64,000 nucleotides of DNA from positions 83,461,025 through 83,525,024 of the forward strand of contig NC_080571.1 in NCBI RefSeq assembly GCF_030247185.1, given 5' to 3'. Under the pieces are notes generated by a model, which was not told the origin of the DNA, ran no database searches, and worked only from the letters and a program-made list of their open reading frames with translations. Numbering within the stretch: the first letter of the stretch is position 1; every line of letters starts with the position of its first letter. The position numbers and the translations under genes were made by a program. Shown here in pieces: positions 26,101 through 38,100 of the stretch. The stretch comes from Malaya genurostris (taxonomy: Eukaryota; Arthropoda; Insecta; Diptera; Culicidae).

Positions 26101-29100
26101 GAATCACCCCTATTCTGTACGTCGATCGATTCGAAATATTCCGATCGAATGTGCAATTTCCATTCTGCATTCCGTTCGAGTTGAGTATGAACTCGAATAT
26201 CATTCGTTCGAGTTGTTAAATTTTCGAACATTACTCGATCGACTTGCGTACGTGCGACTTCTGCTCGGTTTAGAATCGTTCTAACTTGTTTATACAAGTG
26301 TGACGGTTTCGTTTACTAAGAAATGAATAATATAAATAATATAGAACGTGTAAGTAGTGTTGACAGCTTTGATGGTTAGTGTTCGAAATTTCAAGTATTC
26401 CCTAACGAGAGCCGATCGAATCATACAAGTCGAACGAAATAAAGAATGCAAAATTCGAACTCGAACGAAAGTGTAGATTCGTTCGTATCACAAATCCGTC
26501 GGATTGCAGAATCGGGGTGAATACGTCTTACTTTACTATGCGCCTTCTTTTCAAAATTTGTCATGTGTGAGAGTGATAAGTTTTGTTTGGGAATATATCT
26601 GGTTTCACCAAACATAAACACATTATTCTTTCATTGCTATCAGAAATATACACCCCGATTTTGTATTTCGTTCGAATCGGAATGTCTCGATCGAATACGA
26701 AATGTTGCATTTTGTCACCCCAATTCTGTATTTCGTTCGAATCGGATTATTTCGATCGAATACGTAATTTTGCATTCTGTATCTCGATCGAGTTCGAGTA
26801 TTCCATACTAAACCATTATTCGATCGAATTACAGAATACACATTTTTGCATTCGATCGAAATATACCGACTCGATCGGAATACAGAATTGGGGTGTGTAG
26901 CTCGATTGATTTACATTTACATCACTCGATTGATTCACAGAATGCAAATTTTTACATTCGTTCGACAAAATCCGACTCGATCGAAATACAGAATAGGGGT
27001 GATTAATCTCGCAGAGCAAACTGGGGCAATCGATCTTGTCTTTCAAAACACCTGCTATCTTTAAAGCACGCGACAGCTCCCGTCTCTACCTGTAGTATGT
27101 CTAGATCAATTAGCTATCCGGCACTTTCACAGCTCGATAGCTGACAAGGATTATTTCAAGGTTAAGGGCGAATAGCGAGTCTACACTGTATCGACTCGAT
27201 TCTATGAGCACCATTGAAGTAGAGAAAGTTCCAAACAACTGAACAATGTTACAGAGTACAAAGAATGAATAAACTGTATAGGGATTTCAAGCAGCAAATC
27301 CTCGGCCACCCTTATTACGAGTTCCAGACAGTGAGAATCTTTAGCAACAATGTAACTGGTATGTTGCATGAATGTCAACTGTTCGTCAAGAAAAACATCC
27401 TTATTCTTGATGCATGTTGATCTACCATTCATAAATTTTTCATTATAGTTTTCGAGTTTAGAACACACCTTTTTTCTCGTAAATTTACACCCCTATTCTG
27501 TATTTCGATCGAATCGGATTTTGTCGAACGAATGTAAAAATTTGCATTCTGTAAATCGATCGAGTGAAGCTTTTGTATGGAAAACTCGAACTCGATCGAG
27601 CAACAGAATGCAAAATTTCGTATTCGATCGATACATTCGGATTCGAACGAAGTACAGAATCGGGGTAGTAATGATCGAGCTTTTGTCAAAGATTACCAAT
27701 TGTCGCTGAAGGAACGTCTCATCCTTTGAGCAGCGAATAACATGGTAGATTTGATGGCTTCTGCGAAAAGTATCCGCGGTACTTAACGTCGTTAAAGTAC
27801 AGTAAGAAGATCAATGGCTTGAGATGGCTCCCCTGCAGAATTCCAGATGTTGCCAAATATTCCCCTGAAACATTATGGTCAATTTTAACCACAAGATGAC
27901 GATTCTTCAAATATGATTGCAAGATTGCAAGTGACCGGAAAAACCGGAACAAAGTCGGGGATTTGGTTTCACCGGTAATTTTAGTGAAAAATCGGGGAAA
28001 ATTATACTACCTTAAATATGAGTATATGAGTGAAGTGAAAGGTAGAATATAATACAAAATTTTGTGTATGAGTGAGATGTTCAGCAAAATTGTTGAAACA
28101 ACTTATTGTCCCATACAGGTTCTATCCTGAACAATCTATTGGCGAACACCCCATGTCTCGTGCAACTATTATTTAAGCATTTTGATGCAGTTTTATATCA
28201 ATCAAAAAGCATTAGAGCTTTTATTTAATGTCATCTTGTGACCATACTTGAGCTATGCTCATATTTGTGTGAGATATTGATTTCAATAGGACTCACACAA
28301 TTGAAAATTTGATCTTATCCAATGTTTGTAGGGAGTATTTAATTTTCATCTTTAAGAACTGAAACTAGTTTGAACGGATGACCGTAAATATTTTTTAGAA
28401 TATGGTTTGATTTGTTCAGTGAATCTATGCTTAATTTTCTTTTGAATGTGCTCAACTATGAATTTCATAGTAGGATCACAAGAATGTTAGTATTGATGCC
28501 GACAAAGTGTAATATATAGGAATTTCTTCCTTCGGCGACGGAAAGCCAACTAGCCCAAATAAAATCATTTTGTGTATCGTTTCATATTGCTTATATATTT
28601 TCGAGCATGTACTCCAATCTACTTTTCCGCCTCCTCACTTTCTTTCTCTAAACCTAAAGCACTTCTTTCGCTATCCAGCTCTACACATTTCATTTAACCT
28701 GACTATCATTTTCCTACATTATTACACACCGTCATCTTACAAAAATCGTTCTACTCACGGTAAGGTGGACACAAGCACTTGGCCTACCCCAATGATTACT
28801 GCTTTCACACATCACCCCTGACTGCACGGAGCAGGAACTGACTCGTCTAGCAGAGCCATTCATTCAGCAATTCCTCCGTAGAACACTTGATGACGTCATG
28901 ACAGCCAAAGGCGTCAGCCTACTAGCGCGGATCCTCGAACTCATGCGTGTCCGATACGTTTGTCGACGACGTTCAAACCCTTCCTCAATCACTTAGTTGC
29001 CGATCGCGGCACGTGTCCACAGCTGTCGAACCGTACGGTTTGTCGTCCAGCGCCAGTTGATGGTTGTCCACGCCGTTCTTCTCTGGCCGTTGCGGCTCAA

Positions 29101-32100
29101 CCTGAAGTGTTCCGTTTGGCTCTTGGATCGTGGTCTGCCGCTGCGCATTAAAACCCTGAAACATTGGATCCATTGTACATTGCGCTCATTTAATTTCGCG
29201 TCTTTAATTTTTCTTACCCTTTTAGGGGAATCTGTTGCGTGTACTCTATCTCGATTATTGAAATTCGTGATTGCTGTACTTGTGAACACAGGTTTCCTAT
29301 CTTGCGGTCGCGTCTTAATCTGGAATCGGCTTCGCTTCGACACGGTAGCCCTTGAATATTCTCCGGAATGTTTATTCCTTCGGCTGTGACCGCTCTTTCG
29401 AGTCGGGTACGCTCTTGTTAGCACGTTCCGTCGCAGTGAGCAATGGTAAACCGCACGAAACCACTTTTTCTTCTGCGGAGCAGAAAAGCATCCGCTTACA
29501 ATGGTTGCTGACTGAAAATGATTCTTCCCAGCTTCAGGTTCTTCTTTTTCACTTTGCCGCTTGCTGCAGTTTGACAACTGTGCGATAGTTCGTATCCGCT
29601 TGCGTTTTTTCTTTTTTGACGAAGGAGCGGTTCGTGCCTATGCAGTGAGGTCAGTATTGCTGAATTGTATTTTGATGAACGTTTTCCAACTATCATCTTA
29701 ATTTAGATGTATTTTTTCCAGTGCATGCTCATTTTAAAGCTCCAAACAACTTAAACGTTACACAACATTATCAAAGCGGATGAATTTTTCATGCATCGTT
29801 GCAAATGATGCATGAAAAATTCTAAAACTTAAACTTTTCCATACAAAAAGTCGGTCAGAGACTGTGGATCGCTCAGAGGGAAATTTGCTCTAATAAACGT
29901 GAGACAAATAACCAAAATATACTAATCATAATACGCAAGCTTATGCTTACCAAAACACCAAATTTCTTGACATAACCAAACTAAATTTCAAAATCATATA
30001 CCAGCGATTTCTGGCAAAAGTAGCGATCACAAACACCACAAAATATGTGCAAAACGTCTCCGACTGAGTTTTTATCCTCAGTTCTCTGTACCCTTCCACT
30101 TTAGCTCAACAGGCACAAATCAATACTAATTTATTATAAAACTAAACTAGTAAGATTATTCTTAATTTACGATAAGTTACCAAAATAGGTGATAGATATG
30201 TACAAATTTAGGTACACAATTGCACAGGTAAAGGGGTATTTAGTCCCTAGAACGTCATGAGTCCATAGCAAGGGTTTTACCGCGCCCAGAATCGCGTTAC
30301 TTCTGATGATTTGTCATGACGACCCCTGATGCGACTGTTTCCCCTACGATCTTATGGATTATATGGACACTGGATCTGAGAAAATTTTCGACACCAATCC
30401 AGAAATTGTAATGGTGATTCCGCAAAACGTATTTTTACTGAGTGCCTTTTATCGTAACACTAACTGGTAACTGGTGTTGCTCATAGCTTGTTCAACGACT
30501 GTCAGTTTCTCCCGATCTGACCAAACGGCTAGCCTGCGAAGGCTTCGATGTTCTCACGGTATCTTTCTTCTACGGTCATACATTAGTATTTTGAACCAAG
30601 GTTCGCGGTTTACGAAAGTGGTGGGCGCTTTGCTTCGTTCATTTGCAGTTATCGTTGTGCGCGAGTTTTGTCCCAGTGCGATTCCATTCTGTGCCAACTA
30701 GCTGCGCTATCGCTATTGTCCTGTGTTGTTTGTACTGTTATCTGGTTCTTGAGTTCTCATTTTCCGTGATGGACGTATCCTCCTGATGGTTCCCTCAAAG
30801 CTGCATTAACTTGGGTGCGTTTTCTCTCGGTACGCTAACGAACTGCCTGAAGAAGGCTATTATCTTCGTACTTGGGTGCGTTTTCTCTCGATACGCAAAC
30901 GGATTGCCTGAAGAAGGCTATTATCTTCGTCCTTGGGTGCGTTTTCTCTCGGTACGCTAACGGATTGCCTGAAGAAAGTTATTTTCGTGGTGCTTCAAGT
31001 GATTCTCTGTTGGTTGTCGACATAACTCAAGCTATGGTCTAGCTTGAATCCGTTTTCTCGCCGAACGGTAACGTGTGGACATCCTCAGTTTTTTCTGGGA
31101 GGAAGTCCGATCCCGTCCCTGACGTCTCGACAGCAACTTGCTGCGACTGTCAGTTGTCTTGGGCCTTCCCCAACCAATCTGTCCACCTTATGACTCGCTT
31201 TCCTCAATCCTATGACTTGGATTGACAAGACTCCCGAGTCTATGCTTCGACCATCCGTTTTCTCTCGTTGCGGTAACGGTCGGCCTGCTGAAGGCTTTCT
31301 AGCTTCTCAAATCAACTCTATGCGTTTTTCTCTCGGTTCGCTACCGGCTGGCCTGCAGAGGCTCTGCTTCGCTGAATCTACAAAGGTTCCGATTTGCGTT
31401 TTTCTCACGGTCCGCTACCGGCACGCCTGAAAAAAGGCTTTTCGCTTCCATAATCGTACAACTTGGGTGCGTTTTCTCACGACACGCTAACGGTAAGCCT
31501 GCAGAAGGCTTGTTTCCTTCAAATCGTCTTACCAAGGTGGGAAGGTAGTGTAAAAGTTGTTGCTTGCCGCACCCTGATAATGTGTAAATCATCCCGATCA
31601 TTTGCGGTATTTCTGGAGCTTCAAAACTCTTTGTTAACAGATTTGGTCTGCATACATAGCTGTATAAGAGTTCTCTAATCGGCTTTGATGTCCTTTGCAT
31701 GATATCGTCCTCTTTTTCCAGTGGTAACGTCCTCTAAAAGATACAGATTTGCTCCAAGCGTCTCTTTAACAATAGCTGGTACAAATTTTGGATCTAATTT
31801 CTGGCTGATGTGATTCAATTTCGACGATAACCCGAATGTTCTGCGCCATACCAAATCGCCAATCTTGAATGAAATTACACGTTTCCTGAAATCATATCGT
31901 TGTTTTGATTTGCCGTGATTGCTTTGAATACGCTTCACAATAAACTTTTGAATTCGCTGGATTTTTGATAATCGCATGTCCTGCGCCACCTTTGGGTCGT
32001 CCTCAGCATTCAGGTTCTGTTGTTTGTACAGGTCCGTGTGAAGAATGAGATCTCTGCCGAAGTTCGCTGAGTGTGGACTGACTCCGGTTACTTCGTGTTT

Positions 32101-35100
32101 GGCACTGTTGATGGCCGCCGTTATCGCCGGAAGCTGTTCATCCCATTCACGATGATCCCCTTCTAACAGTGAACGTATACATGTCACGAGAACTCGGTTG
32201 ACCCTCTCCGTGTTGTTAACCATTGGACAGTAGAACGCCGTTTTCATGTGAACGATGTTGTGCCGTGCTAGCAAAGATTTGAATGCCATGGATTCAAACT
32301 GCTTTCCGTTGTCGCTCAGTACTATTCTTGGACGAGAGAATTTCAGAAACACTTCCTTCTCTAAGAATTCTACCATTTTTGTCGCATCTGCCGATCGCAT
32401 GGGATGCACGATGACATACTTCGTAATCCAATCAACAATTACCAGCATAACGGTGTTTCCTCGCTTTGATCTTGTCAACGGGCCCACAAAATCCATCGAA
32501 ATCAGTTCCCACGGCAGTCTAGCCGGTTTTAGCTTGCCCATTGTAGGAAGCATTCGAGTGTTCGGAGCTTTGCTCGCCTTGCACGTACTACACTCCCTCA
32601 CGTACTTGCCAATCTCTAGCTGCATTTTTGGCCAGTAGAAATGAGACTGAATTTTCTGCCATGTTTTGAAGAAACCTAGATGTGCGGCTGTTGGTGAATC
32701 GTGATATCGCCTGATGATATCGGTTCGCTCTTCTTTTGGAGCGACCTTCTTCCATTTGTGACTTGTGTTTCCAAGCTCATCCTTGCAGAGACAGTTTTTG
32801 TACAGTTCATCTCTTATCAATCGAAAGTCAGGAAAGCTGTCCCCGTTGTTCATCACTCGCTTTCTCAGGCGTTTGTACCAATCGTCTTCAACCTCATCAA
32901 CCACAAACACCATGCTAGAAACAATTCTCGATAATGCGTCCGGAACGACGTTGATGCTACCTTTCCGATACTTGATGTCGAAATTGTATGCATTAAGCCT
33001 CAACAACCATCGACTCATGAGCGCTGTTGGGTTCTTCATGGATCTCAGATAACTCAATGCTGCATGATCACAGTATACTGTAAATCTGGTGCCTTCGACG
33101 TATCCTCGAAACTTCTCAATAGCACGAATTACAGCCAAACATTCTCGCTCTGTCACTGAGTATTTCCTTTCCGAAGATGAGAGTTTTTGTGAAAAGTAGC
33201 AAATGGGATGTTCTTCTCCATCTATGTTCTGTGATAACACTGCTCCTATCGCCACATCACTAGCGTCGCATGCAATATCAAATGGCTTTGTGTAATCTGG
33301 CATTGCTAATACTGGTGCTGATACCAACGCTGCTTTCAGCTTCAGGAACGCCTGCTCTGCTTGTGGATTCCATTGAAATTTCGCTTTTGTCTTCGTGAGT
33401 TCTGTGATTGGCGCGGCCAGTTTTGAAAAATCTCCGATGAACCGACGATACCAATTACAGAGACCGAGGAATCGTTGAACTTCCTTTCTGCTTGATGGAA
33501 TCGGAAACTTAACGATGCTTGCTATCTTGTCCTCGTCAACTTTCCATCCGCTCTCGTTGAGAATGTACCCGAGATATTTGATTTCGCGACGACAAAACTT
33601 AGACTTTTCTGTTGATATTGTCAATCCCGCATGCTCCAATCGCCTTGCTACCTCCTCCAAGGTTTTCAAGTGTTCCTCAAACGTCTTAGAACAGATAACT
33701 ATGTCGTCCAAATAATGGAATACTTGCGGCTCCATATCTGCAAACAGTTGTGTCATTACTCGTGCCAATGCTTGACTGGCCGTGCATAATCCGAATGGAA
33801 CCACTTTGAATTGGAAGTGTCCTCTGGACGGGACTGTGAAAGCTGTTAGAGGTCTCGAATCTGGATGCAACGGTAGTTGCCAAAATGCGTCCTTCAGATC
33901 AAGCGACGATATGTAAGCGCATCCACCGAGGTTGTTCAAGATCGATGATATCTGCGGTATTGGATATCCTTCGTTGACCATGACGGAGTTTAGGTGTCTA
34001 GCATCTAAACAGACGCGGTATTGGCCTGTTTTCTTTTTTACCGCTACCAAAGGGTTGTTCCAAGGTGAATAAAGTGCGTCTTCAACCACGTCTAATGCTA
34101 TCATTCTGTCTATTTCACGGTTTACCTCTTCTAGAACGTATGGAGACATTGGATAGTAGCGCTGCTTACGCGGAACTGCCTGTCCGACGTCGATCCGATG
34201 CTCATACATGGAGGTTTTTCCTAACTTGTCACCGGTTGCTTTCGGGAAGTGTTTTATCACTTGCTGAAGTCTATGATACTGCTCATCTGTTAGGACTTTC
34301 ATCGACTCTTCTTCTCTTGAGTCCGTTCTCTGGCAATCGGCTTCAAGTGTACAGCAAATCGCCTTTACTCCAAATTTCTCCCAAAAGTTCATTCCTAAAA
34401 TTACACAATCTGGAATGGTGGGAACCAAGAGTACCGGTAACGTTTCATTCCGATTGTTGTATACGATAGGCAGCCGAGTGAAGCTGTTTATCTTGTGCTG
34501 AGTTCCATCAGCTGTTTGGATGCCACCGTTTACAATGCCTTCTCGTAACTGGAGTTCTTCTACCAACTTCACGTAGCTTCCTCCTAACAACGAACAGTTA
34601 GCGCCGCTGTCTAATAAGGCTGTTATGTTTCTGCCTAGCACGCTGATGACTGCATGCGGCCGGTTGTCTTGTCCGAGATTGATGATGATCGAGCTAATGT
34701 TTTTAAATTCAGGAACTGCTGAGGGATTCTCGAACTGCTGCGGAAAATCGTCTCCCTCTACTGTCGGTTCTCCGCTTCTTCGTTTCCCGTGTCTGTTCTG
34801 CAAGTAAAGCAGCTGCGTAAGGAGTATCCTTTTCTTCCACATCTGTAACAAAATAGGATTGCTTGTGGTTTAGGACAATCCATAAAACGATGTCCTTCTT
34901 CATCACAATTCCAGCAAATCATTACTAACCGCCTATAATCCGAAAAGTCTTCCTGTTGTGTCTGTGATGGACGCTGTTCCTGTCTAGCTTCCGTCATCCT
35001 TTCTTGCTTTACGGCTATTGGAAATCGCCGTTGATTTTGCAGCATTTTCGTTTGAACGGTTGTTGGCGGACGTGCCAGTTGTCGCGCGTCTTGTTGTTGC

Positions 35101-38100
35101 TGCATTGGTTGTTCCGTCTTCTGGGAATTCGACGATCTGGGGAGTCTTGTTGACCATTGCAGTTTTAACTCGCACACTTGCTCCATCAGTTGATCAAGTT
35201 TCCAAGACCAGTGATTGTTTTCATCCTGTGATTGAGCAGTCTCGGGGATTGGTTCTAAGCCCTCAACGGAACCATATTCTTCTGCAGCATTCTCTTCTGA
35301 TTGTACCGCGTGAACTCTAGCGAAACGTTGATGATACTGCGTTGTCTGCGGTGATTTTACTGTAGCCGTTGGAGTTGCGAAACTAGGTTCCAACAGTGCG
35401 CTGTGTGGTACTGGAAGTCGTCTCTGTCTACTCAAAAGCAATCTGGTTTCATCATAGCTCGTGCAAATCTCGACCATCTCCTGCAGAGAACGAGGCCTTG
35501 CTGCGGTGACAATCGCTGCGTAGTCTGCGTTCATGTTTTTCTTGACGATAAAGAACTGTTCTTCTTGCTCCATTGGTGGTGTCACAAATCGGAAAAGAGC
35601 TGCGATGTCTCGGTAGTATTTCGCAAAAGTTTCATTTTGTCCTTGAAAGCGAAAGCAAGCTTCCAAACGTAGTATCTGTGCATATCCTGCTGGTAGAAAT
35701 TCCTTGCGTATCTCCTGCTTGAATGCTTCCCAGGAGCTTAATCTGTTCTGCGCCATGGCTCGAGCGTACCAATCAAGCGCATCTTCTTGCAGTAAATGCT
35801 TGATTGATGACAATAAAGTGTCGTCATTCATGCCTTCCGATCTGGCAAATGTCTCAACCCGATCCAGAAATATGTTCAACGATGTTGTATCCTTTTCTCC
35901 TCGAAATTTGAAAGGCCAGTTATGTACTGCCTTTAGCATGCGTCTGTCTTCGCCTCTTTCTTGCGTTGGTCTTGATTCTCGTCGTAGCAGATGTCGAAGC
36001 AAATCATCTCGTAATTCGTTGTATTCTTCCCATGCATTGCGACAAACATTGTTGCGATTCCAATTGCCAGTTGGGATCTCCTCTTGCTGTCTTCTTGGTG
36101 GTGGGGGCCAATATTCATTCGAAGCTCCCGTTTGATTCAGATGATAGTTATCTTGGAGCACGCTATCCATCCCTCTCGTATTGGTATTGCTCACCAAGTT
36201 TCTTTGATTTCCTAATGGAAGTGGTGAGTAATGCGAACTTCCATCGAATCTCCTACCGGTAACGTTCGACCATGATGAACTGCTTGCTTGTCCTGCAGCT
36301 TGAGGGGAGGTGGAGGGTGGTTCCAATCTATGCTGCCCATCTGCGGTTACCGTTGTCGCATTGCTATCGACTGCTGTGTTATTCTGTTGTGCTGGTGTTA
36401 TGCCGCTGCCTTGCACCACACGAGTCACTGCTTTATTTAATACACTTCTAACATCACTTCCCATCACTTTGACTAAAGCACACAATGAGCTGTACATCTC
36501 TAAACGATCACTCGGCGGATTTATTAGTGATAAACGAGACCGATAATGTGCGATACGCGACCGTAATTGAACAAGCATTTCAATGTTTATATTTCTAAGA
36601 GCAACTTCAACCAGTTTTTGAAGTTCATAAATCTGAATTCGACATGACTCTAAATTTTCCGAAGGGGTTATAGCGTGATCAACGCTTCTTCGTACTATGT
36701 TTCGCGATTCATCTTCGCGGATTGCTTTAAGTAAAAGCTGCACTCTAGTGCGGTGAGTTTTTGCGGTTATATTGACTACATGTCTCAACGCCAACTCATA
36801 ATCAATTTCTTCATCGATTAAGTGTGTATAATCCATACTTAAAAGATCGAACTGAATTCACAAATCAAAATGTGCTTAAAACAAACTATCACCCAAATCA
36901 CAAAACTCAAATTCTAATATAAATTTTTTAAATAGGTGGGGTTTTCAGTTGGGCGCCAATATAATATATAGGAATTTCTTCCTTCGGCGACGGAAAGCCA
37001 ACTAGCCCAAATAAAATCATTTTGTGTATCGTTTCATATTGCTTATATATTTTCGAGCATGTACTCCAATCTACTTTTCCGCCTCCTCACTTTCTTTCTC
37101 TAAACCTAAAGCACTTCTTTCGCTATCCAGCTCTACACATTTCATTTAACCTGACTATCATTTTCCTACATTATTACACACCGTCATCTTACAAAAATCG
37201 TTCTACTCACGGTAAGGTGGACACAAGCACTTGGCCTACCCCAATGATTACTGCTTTCACACATCACCCCTGACTGCACGGAGCAGGAACTGACTCGTCT
37301 AGCAGAGCCATTCATTCAGCAATTCCTCCGTAGAACACTTGATGACGTCATGACAGCCAAAGGCGTCAGCCTACTAGCGCGGATCCTCGAACTCATGCGT
37401 GTCCGATACGTTTGTCGACGACGTTCAAACCCTTCCTCAATCACTTAGTTGCCGATCGCGGCACGTGTCCACAGCTGTCGAACCGTACGGTTTGTCGTCC
37501 AGCGCCAGTTGATGGTTGTCCACGCCGTTCTTCTCTGGCCGTTGCGGCTCAACCTGAAGTGTTCCGTTTGGCTCTTGGATCGTGGTCTGCCGCTGCGCAT
37601 TAAAACCCTGAAACATTGGATCCATTGTACTTTGCGCTCATTTAATTTCGCGTCTTTAATTTTTCTTACCCTTTTAGGGGAATCTGTTGCGTGTACTCTA
37701 TCTCGATTATTGAAATTCGTGATTGCTGTACTTGTGAACACAGGTTTCCTATCTTGCGGTCGCGTCTTAATCTGGAATCGGCTTCGCTTCGACACGGTAG
37801 CCCTTGAATATTCTCCGGAATGTTTATTCCTTCGGCTGTGACCGCTCTTTCGAGTCGGGTACGCTCTTGTTAGCACGTTCCGTCGCAGTGAGCAATGGTA
37901 AACCGCACGAAACCACTTTTTCTTCTGCGGAGCAGAAAAGCATCCGCTTACAATGGTTGCTGACTGAAAATGATTCTTCCCAGCTTCAGGTTCTTCTTTT
38001 TCACTTTGCCGCTTGCTGCAGTTTGACAACTGTGCGATAGTTCGTATCCGCTTGCGTTTTTTCTTTTTTGACGAAGGAGCGGTTCGTGCCTATGCAGTGA

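Noticed and set aside
28993..29577. 194-residue open frame in the 3' LTR, repeated at 37445-38029 in the 5' LTR
   Set aside because: It is basic, lacks any recognised domain and is present only because both LTRs are copies. There is no sign of coding constraint beyond LTR identity.
31675..36836. Interpretation as an infectious retrovirus with env
   Set aside because: No env-like frame follows pol. The space holds noncoding repeats, so a non-enveloped LTR retrotransposon is the supported call.
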